64,000 nt of DNA from assembly GCA_049366815.1 (NCBI GenBank), contig JBMNCO010000218.1, forward strand, positions 1 through 64,000, in the 5' to 3' direction. The stretch's first letter is position 1; every line of letters starts with the position of its first letter. Source of the stretch: CAYNYM01 sp049366815. GTDB taxonomy: Bacteria; Desulfobacterota; DSM-4660; Desulfatiglandales; HGW-15. Under the pieces are notes generated by a model that was given only the letters and a program-made list of their open reading frames with translations, was not told where the DNA came from and did not search any database. Made by a program: the position numbers and the translations under genes. Positions 1-7,906 of the stretch are shown piece after piece.

Positions 1-40
1 TAGCGGAGGCATGAAGGAGAAGTTTGAGGCGGTGTTCCAT

Positions 41-117
<77 letters not shown>

Positions 118-325
118 TGTCAAGATCACACCACGGATAGCCCCTCAAGCGTTTTTCTAAGAAGGGCTGTAACTCCTATCTTTCCCGTAATTTTTTCTGC
201 AAAAAAAGTGATCGGAATTTGAAAAATACCCGTCCTGGTCCGTATTGCATTTCAGGAAGAGGGAAATGCCCATTTTCCCTTTCTTGAGCTGGAGACGCTT
301 GCCGTCTCCTGAAAGGAGACCGCTT

Positions 326-1708
326 ATGGACAGCTCGGAACGAGCAAAGATCATTAAAAGAGGTGATGAGTGTGCGCCGGTTGATTTCATGGAGAAGGGA
401 GACGAATTCATCGCCCCCGATGAACTGGTTCCCCTGAAAAGACAGGCGGCCGAAAGGACCCTTACCAGGGTCCTTGCCGAGATGGATGAGCTGTTTCGTG
501 AAAACAGGTGGGATGATATCCTTTCCATATTCTATCCGGTTGATGAAAAACTGCCGGAACTCGTGGAGCAGGAGTTGGATGCCGAGGTGCGCTACAAGTG
601 CGCTTTCGCCCTGGGTAAGGCCCGGCGTTTCGACGATGCCCTGTCGGAACTGAAGCGTTGTGTGGAACGCGCTCCGGAGAACTTCCACTTTCACAGCTCC
701 TTGGCCTACACGGCCTATGATTCCCTCTATGCGGCCCGTAACAGGGAGAGCTTTCTGAGCGGTAAACACAAGAGCGATCGTATCGCCCTGGCACATACCC
801 ATTTCCAGAAGGCCAGAGAACTCAGGCCGGAAGGGGTCACCAACTTTTACCGGGAAGGCATGCTCTATAAACAGCTCGAAGGCAAGCCGGACCGGGCCCT
901 GCCTCTTTTCGCAAAGGCCGTGTCGAACTGGGAAGGCCTCAGCGAAGAGGAGAAGAACAGGCGCACACAGGAACGCAAGAACTATGTGAAGGCCCTCTAC
1001 CAGCTCGCATCCTGTCAGCTTGATGCGGGCAGGGCGGACCGTGCCTTGATCTTTGTCAGGAAGTGCCTGCAGGAGGATGAGCGATCCGCCTACCTGAGTC
1101 TCGTGTACAAGCATTTCGCCCTGGGTAAGGTCCTATTCAACCTGAACGCCTATGAGGAGGCCCGGGATGCCCTTCTTTTCGCGGAGAGGTTCGGGGGAAA
1201 GGAACCCGTGGATTTTGTGCTTGAACTCCTGGCCCGCACCTGGCTTGCCCTCGGCCGGGCGGAAAAGGCTTTGGAAGCGATCCGCAGGGTGCCGGAAAGG
1301 CGCAGACGGCCCTATATCGGGTGGACCGAGGCGGATATCCTCTGCGTGATGAAGGCCTACCGGGAGGCCTCTGATGTCCTGAAGCGCTCCGTGGAGCGGG
1401 ATTCCCGTTCCAGGCACAAGGGCCTGGTGAGGCTTGCCAGAATCGCCTACCTGCTGGGCCGGTTCCAGGAGGCTGCGGCCCATGCCGAAGCGGCGACGCT
1501 CTTTTTCCGCGAAAAATGGCAGGGTGTCTTTGCAGAGGGCTTTTTTCTGACGGCCCTGGCCCGTTTCCGCCAGGGCGAGACCGCCGCAGCGTGTGAAGCG
1601 CTGAAGGTCCTGAAGGCACACAACCCGCATTATCCCGGTCTCGACCGGCTGGAGGCAACGCTGCAGAATTATGGGGGGATGGAATCCCATGAAAACGGAA
1701 AGCCCTAA
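326..1708 (+). CDS. TPR protein of the CRISPR-associated primase-polymerase cassette
   Basis: A 460-residue soluble protein made mostly of helical tetratricopeptide-type repeats; units with the pattern A-L-x-x-G-K-A-x-x-x-D-A-L are visible from about residue 80 to the C-terminus. The ATG at 326 is chosen over an upstream in-frame ATG at 245 because AAGGAG lies 7 nt before it. There is no signal peptide or membrane segment. The 3' end overlaps the next gene by 20 nt, so it is probably co-transcribed and translationally coupled with the primase-polymerase, cas1 and cas2. TPR proteins usually act as scaffolds, so a role in holding the adaptation complex together is an inference. I do not recognise a specific family. 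Confidence 0.8.
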   Translation: MDSSERAKIIKRGDECAPVDFMEKGDEFIAPDELVPLKRQAAERTLTRVLAEMDELFRENRWDDILSIFYPVDEKLPELVEQELDAEVRYKCAFALGKARRFDDALSELKRCVERAPENFHFHSSLAYTAYDSLYAARNRESFLSGKHKSDRIALAHTHFQKARELRPEGVTNFYREGMLYKQLEGKPDRALPLFAKAVSNWEGLSEEEKNRRTQERKNYVKALYQLASCQLDAGRADRALIFVRKCLQEDERSAYLSLVYKHFALGKVLFNLNAYEEARDALLFAERFGGKEPVDFVLELLARTWLALGRAEKALEAIRRVPERRRRPYIGWTEADILCVMKAYREASDVLKRSVERDSRSRHKGLVRLARIAYLLGRFQEAAAHAEAATLFFREKWQGVFAEGFFLTALARFRQGETAAACEALKVLKAHNPHYPGLDRLEATLQNYGGMESHENGKP

Positions 1709-3299
1709 GGAGAGGGTGCTCCGCAGCTCAACTGATTTCAGTCTGATCCTTTCGCGACTCGAGAAGCAGATTATCAGGGGTGAAAAGGCGGAGACATGCG
1801 CCCTCCTCCTGAAAAAAAAGGATGTGTGGTCAAAGCTCGATGCGGACGGGCGGCTGCGGTGGGCGGGGCTTGCCCAGATGGCGGGAGATATGGAGACGGC
1901 CGTGGCCGTTCTTGAGGCCGTCAACCGGGAGCAACCCGAATTCCTCCGGGCCTGGGAAGAGAGACTGGAACTGCTTTTTCTCCTGGGCCGGGGCCGGGAA
2001 ACGGCCAGGGTCCTTGCCCTTGCCAGGGCCGCACTGGGAGAAGAAGACTTCCGAAAACTGCCCCAAACTTTTCTGGAACCGCCCGGGGCGGCGGATGACG
2101 GAAGTCTCGAGAAGGCCGCGGCACCCTTTGACGAATACCGCTCCAGGCAGGACGGGATAGCGGCATACATGCGTCTTTTCTGCGGCCGGGAGGACTGTTT
2201 TGCCAGACAGTGGGCAGACAAGGGGGCGGGGAAGCAGGGTTATGTGCCGGTGCGTCGCCCTTTGGAATCGGGGGATGTGGAAGAACACCTGGCCGGGCGG
2301 AAGACCTATGGGATATATCTCCTGGATTCCCGGTCACAGGTCCGTACCGGGGTTGTGGACGCGGACCTCGTGAAATCGCTCAGGGAAGGCAGGCTCAAGG
2401 CAGACGATAAGGCCAGGGTAAAGCGGGAGGTCGCCTATCTTTTAAAACGAATGAAAGAATTGTCCTTGGATCAGGGGCTGCATCCCCTGGCCGAGTTCAG
2501 TGGAGGCAAGGGTTTTCATTTCTGGTTTCTGTTCAGCGAGCCGGTTGATGCCTCATTGGCAAGGCAGGGCCTGGAGTCGCTTATTCAGGGCCTGAAGGGG
2601 GATCTCTCTGCCTTTCAACTGGAGGTCTTTCCCAAGCAGGACCGCCTGAGCGGTAAGGGCCTTGGCAACCTGGTCAAGCTCCCTCTCGGGGTCCATCGGC
2701 TGTCAGGGAAACCCTCATTTTTCCTGGATTGCCACGATCGATCCATCGAGGCCCAGCTCGATTTTATTCAAAAGGCCGCGATCGACTCGCCGGATGCACT
2801 GCGAGCCTCAAGGCAGGCAGCCGGTAAAATTCTGGTTCATCCCCGCTGGAAGGAGTGGGCTGAGACCCATCCCGGCCTTGCCGCCATAGAGTCCCGGTGT
2901 CCTCCCTTGGCACAGATCATATCCTCCTGCAGACAGGGCAACGACTTGTCCCTGAGGGAAGAAAAGGTCCTTTACCAGACTATAGGCTTTCTTGGAGAGG
3001 CCAAAAAGGACCTTCATCACCTTCTTGGATTCCACGCTGAATACAATCCGCACATGGTCGACTACCATCTGAGTCGGCTTCGTGGCAAGCCCATGGGATG
3101 CAAAAGGATCCACAGCCTCTTGGAGTTCTCAGGTGAGCCCTGCCGGTTCGAAGGGGCCGTTGAATACGATCATCCCCTTTTGCACATAAAGGGGTACTCC
3201 AACCAGTTTGAGAATCGCTCGGAGAAGATCGAAAATCTCCAGAGCGCCCTGGACAACCTGCAGACCGCCATCCGGATCGTCGAGAGGTTCATGCGCTGA
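1689..3299 (+). CDS. CRISPR-associated primase-polymerase-like protein (AEP + PriL-like Cys domain)
   Basis: A 536-residue protein with an archaeo-eukaryotic primase (AEP) core. Visible motifs are DAD (D224, D226) after a beta strand, SGGKGFH (residues 271-277) and the downstream KLPLGVHRLSG. The C-terminus has four cysteines (404, 414, 471, 485) in a helical setting resembling the Fe-S/zinc domain of primase large subunits. The N-terminal 120 residues are TPR-like. Proteins of this type next to cas1-cas2 have been described as CAPPs, DNA-synthesising enzymes thought to act in spacer acquisition. The ATG at 1689 follows a GGGGGG tract; an ATG at 1671 is possible. The stop overlaps the cas1 start (TGATG), which indicates coupling. 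Assignment is by motif and context; the exact substrate is unknown. Confidence 0.85.
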   Translation: MKTESPKERVLRSSTDFSLILSRLEKQIIRGEKAETCALLLKKKDVWSKLDADGRLRWAGLAQMAGDMETAVAVLEAVNREQPEFLRAWEERLELLFLLGRGRETARVLALARAALGEEDFRKLPQTFLEPPGAADDGSLEKAAAPFDEYRSRQDGIAAYMRLFCGREDCFARQWADKGAGKQGYVPVRRPLESGDVEEHLAGRKTYGIYLLDSRSQVRTGVVDADLVKSLREGRLKADDKARVKREVAYLLKRMKELSLDQGLHPLAEFSGGKGFHFWFLFSEPVDASLARQGLESLIQGLKGDLSAFQLEVFPKQDRLSGKGLGNLVKLPLGVHRLSGKPSFFLDCHDRSIEAQLDFIQKAAIDSPDALRASRQAAGKILVHPRWKEWAETHPGLAAIESRCPPLAQIISSCRQGNDLSLREEKVLYQTIGFLGEAKKDLHHLLGFHAEYNPHMVDYHLSRLRGKPMGCKRIHSLLEFSGEPCRFEGAVEYDHPLLHIKGYSNQFENRSEKIENLQSALDNLQTAIRIVERFMR

Positions 3300-4345
3300 T
3301 GGAAGCCGTTTACGTGCTTGAGCCGGGGGCATACATCCGGCGGGAGGGGGAAACCCTCAAGGTGGTCAAGGGAAAGGAAGTCATTCAACAGATCCCTGCA
3401 AGCGGTCTCGAAAAACTCACCCTCGTTGGATATGTGTCCCTGAGCGGCGCAGTGCTCGATTTCCTGATTCAAAAGCGCATAGAGACCGTTTTCATGACGC
3501 CCACGGGCCGGTTCAGGGCCAGGCTCGGTCTTGATGAACATCTCCATGTCGCAAGAAGAAAGGCCCAGTATCTCAGGCTTAACGACCCGGGCTTCTCGCT
3601 TGAAACGGCGCGGATCATCGTTCAAGGAAAACTCGAGAACATGCGCCACTTTCTGAACCTCCGCGCCCGGCAATACGGGGACCCGGGCCTGAGGGTCGCT
3701 GCAGCCCGCATCAAGGCGATAAGAGACCGTGTGGCCCAAGCCTCGGATGTGGAGGGCTTGAGAGGACTGGAGGGGCTGGGGTCAAGGGCATACTTTCAGG
3801 CCTTTCAGGGATTCATCAAGGACCCGACTTTCACCTTCAGTCAAAGAACGCGGCGGCCGCCTCTCGATCCTGTAAATGCGCTGCTTTCTTTCGTCTACAC
3901 GCTTCTGACCAATGAAGTGCTCTCAGCGCTCAAGGCCTGTGGGCTGGATCCTTACCTTGGGGCCCTGCATGAGATCAGCTACGGCAGGCCGTCGCTTGCC
4001 TGCGACCTGGTCGAGGAGTACCGTTCCTTTCTGGGCGACCGCCTGGTGCTCGGCCTGATCAACCGGAAGTCGATCCGCGCGGATGATTTTGTCTACAGGA
4101 AGGGCTCCCCTTCGCAATACGTGGATGAGCAGGAGATGAAGGAGAAAAGGCCGGTGGAGATGAAGCCGGCCGTTGGGCGGGCCTTTATCTCCGCTTACGA
4201 GGAGATGATGAACCGCAGGGTCCTTTACCCTCCGGAAGAGAAGAGGCTGACATACAGGTGGCTGATCCACCGGCAGGCGAGGGCCTTCGTCCGATACCTG
4301 GAGGATTCGGGCGTGCCCTATAAGCCATTTACCTGGGAGGCCTGA
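3299..4345 (+). CDS. cas1: CRISPR-associated endonuclease Cas1
   Basis: A 348-residue Cas1, the metal-dependent integrase that inserts spacers into CRISPR arrays with Cas2. The expected catalytic residues are present: E158 in GLEGLGSRAYF, H224 in GALHEISYGRPS, and the acidic pair D236/E239 in DLVEEYR. Length is normal for the family and the frame is intact. It overlaps the primase-polymerase gene by one base and lies one base before cas2, so the module is one operon. No interference genes follow it. Confidence 0.96.
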   Translation: MEAVYVLEPGAYIRREGETLKVVKGKEVIQQIPASGLEKLTLVGYVSLSGAVLDFLIQKRIETVFMTPTGRFRARLGLDEHLHVARRKAQYLRLNDPGFSLETARIIVQGKLENMRHFLNLRARQYGDPGLRVAAARIKAIRDRVAQASDVEGLRGLEGLGSRAYFQAFQGFIKDPTFTFSQRTRRPPLDPVNALLSFVYTLLTNEVLSALKACGLDPYLGALHEISYGRPSLACDLVEEYRSFLGDRLVLGLINRKSIRADDFVYRKGSPSQYVDEQEMKEKRPVEMKPAVGRAFISAYEEMMNRRVLYPPEEKRLTYRWLIHRQARAFVRYLEDSGVPYKPFTWEA

Positions 4346-4346
4346 C

Positions 4347-4625
4347 GTGTTTTGCCTGGTCTGCTTCGATATCGTGGATGACCGGAAAAGGACCCGCACG
4401 GTCAAGATTCTCAAGGAATACGGCGTGCGGGTCCAGAAATCGGTTTTTGAATGTTCCGGATTGACAGAGGAGAGGTTTCTGAAGATGAAAGACCGGCTGG
4501 ACGGGACGATCGACTCAACAGAAGATACGGTTCGCTATTATACGCTGTGCCGGGGCTGCCTGAACAAGGTGGAGTTCTCGGGAATCGGCCCCAAGCCTCA
4601 AGCCGAAAAATACAAGGTGGTTTGA
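4347..4625 (+). CDS. cas2: CRISPR-associated protein Cas2
   Basis: A 92-residue Cas2 with the typical N-terminal strand and acidic residue (CLVCFDIVDD) followed by RKRTRTVKILKEYGVRVQKSVFEC. Cas2 dimerises and bridges two Cas1 dimers during spacer integration. The start is GTG, one base after the cas1 stop. It is the last gene of the cassette; the next 380 bp hold only repeats and the promoter of the following kinase gene, with no CRISPR array. Confidence 0.95.
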   Translation: MFCLVCFDIVDDRKRTRTVKILKEYGVRVQKSVFECSGLTEERFLKMKDRLDGTIDSTEDTVRYYTLCRGCLNKVEFSGIGPKPQAEKYKVV

Positions 4626-4669
4626 CGGATCCAGGAGGAGAGGGGAAAATAGGGAAAGATTTGTATTGA

Positions 4670-4782
4670 GAACATTGAACGTTGAACGCTGAATGCTGAA
4701 CGCAGGATATTCGACGCTGGACGTTGAAAGTTCGAAGTTGGATGTTCATGCTGTTAATAATGAGAACATCGAACGCGGAACC
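4670..4782. repeat. Heptamer-rich repeat element, copy 2
   Basis: A series of degenerate 7-nt units (GAACATT, GAACGTT, GAACGCT, GAATGCT) leads into the 31-bp core at 4744-4774, which differs from copy 1 at 4 positions. It lies directly downstream of cas2, so copies 1 and 2 bracket the cas cassette as direct repeats about 4.7 kb apart. The stretch between cas2 and the kinase gene contains nothing else apart from the promoter at 4893. Confidence 0.8.
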
Positions 4783-4892
4783 CGCGACCCGAAACCCGGG
4801 ATGGTGCAAGGATTGTTGACTTAAGAATAGGATAATATCGCAAATTCTGGTCATATTTTGATATGTTATATAGATCACCATTGACCAAAATC

Positions 4893-4920
4893 TTGATATA
4901 TTTCAAGGGAATGGTATAAT
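4893..4920 (+). promoter_or_regulatory. Candidate sigma-70 promoter of the histidine kinase gene
   Basis: TTGATA, a 16-bp spacer and a perfect TATAAT lie in an AT-rich stretch about 90 bp upstream of the kinase start. This is read directly from the sequence; activity is an inference. Confidence 0.65.
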
Positions 4921-5008
4921 CTCAGAAGCGGTGCGGGTTTCAGAACACAAGCCTATTTTTTAAGTTTGTTTTTTGCCAATTCATTATGCCAGATTCAGGA
5001 AATAGCCC

Positions 5009-6712
5009 TTGAGCTGTACCTATCTTTACAACATCGACATTTGGCCTGCCTTAATTACCCTCGCCTTGACGATTTTTCTGGGCGCCTATAGCTGGCGTCG
5101 CCGAAATGTACCAGCGGCCAAGCCGTTCACCATTGCGTGCGTTTTCGGGGGGCTTTGGACGCTTGGGGTGATCCTGGAACTCTCTGCAGTGAACTTTTCC
5201 ACTCAAGTTTTCTGGAAGAAGTTCCAGGCAATCTGGCAACTGCCTGTTGCCGCCGTCATCACCTGTTTTGTGTTACAATACGCCGGCCTGGGGCGGTGGT
5301 TGACACGGCGCAGTTATGTGCTCTTGTTCCTACTTCCGCTGCTGTGTGTGCTGTTGATGATAACCAATGATTTTCATCACCTCATATGGACCGGTTTCCG
5401 GATGGACGAACATGTCATTCCCTCCCCCGGAAGATTGTACTGGATCTTTATCAGTTATGGCCAATTGTTAGGTCTTATTAATCTTTCGGTTCTGGTCTGG
5501 CTGGCCATTTCTTCACCCTGGCACCGTTGGCCGGTGGCAATCATGCTGGTGGGCCAAATGATAGGCCGCCTCGGATATACATTAGACAAGCTTGATACTG
5601 GTCTGATCGGGCCGGGTGAATCCGTGCTTCTCGTCGTAGGGGTGGGGTCGGTGGCTTATTCCTTGGCCTTCCTGCGCTTTCACGCGATCGATCCGGTTGC
5701 AGCAGCGCGTACTGCTGCTCTCCAACAGATGCGCGAGGGTTTGATCGTGCTCGATATGCAGGGATGTATCGCAGATTTGAATCCCATGGCAGCCGCAATG
5801 TTGGGAATCTCAGATAAAAGGCTGCACAATAAACGCCTCGAAGAGGTGATGCCTGTCGATCCGGGGTACTTAGGGCAGTTGGGAAATACGGGAGTGGGCC
5901 AGACTGATATAACCTTAGGGAAAGAGAACTCAGCCCGGCAATACAACCTGAATCTGACTTCACTGAGAGGGAGACACGGCGAATGCATCGGCCAGTTAAT
6001 CTTGTTGCATGACGTCACTGAGCAGCGGCGCGCGCAAACCCGAATACTCGAGCAGAAAAGTATCGTCGCCACCCTGCAGGAGAGAGAACGTCTGGCACGC
6101 GAGCTTCATGACGGCATCGGACAGGTCCTCGGATATCTGGGTATGCAGACGCAAACCGCGCTTAAATGGATGCATGACGGCAATGATGAGAAAGCGGAAT
6201 CTCTATTGAGGAGGCTTGTGGAAGTGGCCAAAGATGCACACGCCGACGTTCGAGAATCAATCCTCGGTCTCAAAACCGGGTCAGGAGAGCAATGGTCCTT
6301 CATCCCGGCGCTCAAAGAGTACATCGATAGATTCCAGGCAAATTATGGCATTCGCGCCGAACTCGTCCTTTCTGCCGGGATCGAAGAAAATACGTTTGAT
6401 GGCGGAAGAGGAGTCCACCTGCTGCGGGCGATCCAGGAAGCCCTGACGAACGCCCGCAAGCACAGCGGTGCCCATACGTTGAAAGTCTGCCTGGAACTGG
6501 ATGGGAACAAGGCCGCAATCACCATCACCGATGACGGGCGTGGGTTTGATGTCAGCAGGTTAGGATCCGGAAACAGCGGTCACTTGGGCCTGGTCTTCAT
6601 GCAGGAAAGAATGGAGCAAATCGGGGGGTCTCTGAAAATTGAATCGATACCGGGAGGCGGTACCGTCCTGAAGCTGGAAGTGCCAATCGGGGAAAACGGG
6701 GAGGAAACGTGA
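5009..6712 (+). CDS. Sensor histidine kinase, 7TM-PAS-HisKA_3-HATPase
   Basis: A 567-residue membrane kinase. The first roughly 225 residues hold about seven hydrophobic segments, typical of the 7TM sensor region of histidine kinases. A PAS domain follows (from GLIVLDMQGCIADLNP). Next is a NarX/DesK-type dimerisation domain with the phospho-acceptor in RERLARELHDGIGQ, then the ATPase domain with an N-box (EALTNARKHSGA) and G-boxes (DDGRGF, GHLGL). The start codon is TTG with AGGA 8 nt upstream; no ATG lies close by. The stop overlaps the regulator start by one base, so the two form a cognate pair. The ligand is unknown. Confidence 0.92.
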   Translation: MSCTYLYNIDIWPALITLALTIFLGAYSWRRRNVPAAKPFTIACVFGGLWTLGVILELSAVNFSTQVFWKKFQAIWQLPVAAVITCFVLQYAGLGRWLTRRSYVLLFLLPLLCVLLMITNDFHHLIWTGFRMDEHVIPSPGRLYWIFISYGQLLGLINLSVLVWLAISSPWHRWPVAIMLVGQMIGRLGYTLDKLDTGLIGPGESVLLVVGVGSVAYSLAFLRFHAIDPVAAARTAALQQMREGLIVLDMQGCIADLNPMAAAMLGISDKRLHNKRLEEVMPVDPGYLGQLGNTGVGQTDITLGKENSARQYNLNLTSLRGRHGECIGQLILLHDVTEQRRAQTRILEQKSIVATLQERERLARELHDGIGQVLGYLGMQTQTALKWMHDGNDEKAESLLRRLVEVAKDAHADVRESILGLKTGSGEQWSFIPALKEYIDRFQANYGIRAELVLSAGIEENTFDGGRGVHLLRAIQEALTNARKHSGAHTLKVCLELDGNKAAITITDDGRGFDVSRLGSGNSGHLGLVFMQERMEQIGGSLKIESIPGGGTVLKLEVPIGENGEET

Positions 6713-7398
6713 TGAAAGTACTTCTGGTTGATGATAACCGGCTGATGCTGGAAGGTCTTCAAAATCTGCTCGAGGCGCACAATATTGAAGTCGCCGGCGT
6801 GGCGTTAAACGGGCTGCAATCTATCGAGTTGGCGCGCGAGCTTAAGCCCGACGTGATTTTGATGGATATCCGTATGCCCCGATGTGATGGCCTGATTGCC
6901 ACCCGCCTGATTAGGGCGGAAATGCCCGAGGCTAGGATTGTCATACTGACCACTTCCACTGAGGACGATGACCTGTTTGAGTCAGTCAAATCCGGAGCCT
7001 GCGGCTACCTGCTCAAGAGCATTGACACTGATGAATTGGTGGAAGCGCTGGATCAAGCCAGGCAAGGGACGCCGCCGTTTTCTCCCGGACTGGCCACCAA
7101 GCTTCTGAACGAGTTTGCGCGTGTTAGTAATGTGAAGGAGCCAATTTCCTTGAAAAACTCAGCAGAAACCGCCAAACCAAAATCCGCGAGCCTGTTGACC
7201 CCACGGCAAATCGAGGTGCTGAAGCTGGTAGCGGATGGGCTGTCATATAAAGAGGTCGGGACACGCCTGTTTTTAAGCGAACGTACGATCAAATATCATA
7301 TGGCTGAGATCATGAACCGGCTGCATTTGGAAAACCGTGCCCAGGTTCTGGCTTTTGCCGGGAGCATGGGATTGACGGGTTATAAGCCGAAAAATTAG
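6712..7398 (+). CDS. NarL/FixJ-type response regulator
   Basis: A 228-residue regulator: a receiver with the acidic pocket (VDDN), phospho-acceptor Asp in DVILMDIRMP, conserved Thr (ILTTS) and Lys (LLKS), then a linker and a LuxR-type helix-turn-helix (TPRQIEVLKLVADGLSYKEVG and SERTIKYH). The ATG at 6712 is preferred over a GTG three bases upstream because GAGGAAAC sits before it and it overlaps the kinase stop as TGATG. It is the likely partner of the adjacent 7TM kinase. Targets are not evident from the sequence. Confidence 0.94.
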   Translation: MKVLLVDDNRLMLEGLQNLLEAHNIEVAGVALNGLQSIELARELKPDVILMDIRMPRCDGLIATRLIRAEMPEARIVILTTSTEDDDLFESVKSGACGYLLKSIDTDELVEALDQARQGTPPFSPGLATKLLNEFARVSNVKEPISLKNSAETAKPKSASLLTPRQIEVLKLVADGLSYKEVGTRLFLSERTIKYHMAEIMNRLHLENRAQVLAFAGSMGLTGYKPKN

Positions 7399-7415
7399 AC
7401 ACATTCACGCATATC

Positions 7416-7441
7416 CTGTCCCTAAGGACAGTCTTTTTTTT
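7416..7441 (+). terminator. Intrinsic terminator after the two-component genes
   Basis: CTGTCC, a CTAA loop and GGACAG form a 6-bp stem followed by TCTTTTTTTT, 18 bp after the regulator stop. A second T-run and the perfect palindrome GTCCCTGGGGAC (7461-7472) follow. Confidence 0.75.
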
Positions 7442-7473
7442 GAGAGACTGCCCTTTTTTTGTCCCTGGGGACA

Positions 7474-7502
7474 TTGTGAGCGGGTATTTTATTCATTATG
7501 AT
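7474..7502 (+). promoter_or_regulatory. Candidate sigma-70 promoter of the pseudo-receiver/activator pair
   Basis: TTGTGA, a 17-bp spacer and TATGAT lie about 27 bp upstream of the GTG start at 7529, giving a very short leader. It sits right after the terminator of the preceding operon. Confidence 0.6.
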
Positions 7503-7528
7503 TGATACCAAACAGAGTAGGAGTTTTT

Positions 7529-7906
7529 GTGGAATCAACCAAACGGATTCTGCTTTACGGCAATTCAGTTATTCTTGGAATGATTGAGATCAGTCTGGGA
7601 CTCTATTCGCAGTTTGAAGTGACTAAACTCATACCTCCGTTGCAAGAGACGCAAAAGCTTGATGCCGCCAAAACGGACATAATTCTCTTCGACTTAGAAA
7701 CCACCCATCCTGAAGCTGTTTTATCTTTGCTGGAAATTAATCCGACCCTTCATCTGATTGGCATCAGCCCCGATATCAATCTGGTCAAGGTCTGGACTAT
7801 CCGGGAATTGCGGGAGGTATCCATGCATGACTTGCTTCAAGTGATAAAGAGCGAGGCAAAAGATTTGCCAGGAGACCATAGTGGAAGAGCCCGCTGCCAT
7901 AAATAA
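7529..7906 (+). CDS. Receiver-like (pseudo-receiver) protein
   Basis: A 125-residue protein with alternating strands and helices like a CheY fold: RILLYGNSVILGMIEISL, then IILFDLE, LHLIGI and a C-terminal helix. The first acidic pair of true receivers is missing, although an Asp occurs in IILFDLE at the acceptor position. The GTG at 7529 is chosen because TAGGAG lies 5 nt upstream; an upstream TTG at 7502 lacks a ribosome site. It overlaps the following sigma-54 activator by 26 bp, suggesting coupled synthesis and perhaps a regulatory partnership. No specific family is recognised. Confidence 0.7.
   Translation: MESTKRILLYGNSVILGMIEISLGLYSQFEVTKLIPPLQETQKLDAAKTDIILFDLETTHPEAVLSLLEINPTLHLIGISPDINLVKVWTIRELREVSMHDLLQVIKSEAKDLPGDHSGRARCHK

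Noticed and set aside
4626..5008. Possible CRISPR array downstream of cas2
   Set aside because: The repeated units are 7 nt long and tandem, without spacers of constant length; there is no repeat-spacer alternation here or at the left edge.
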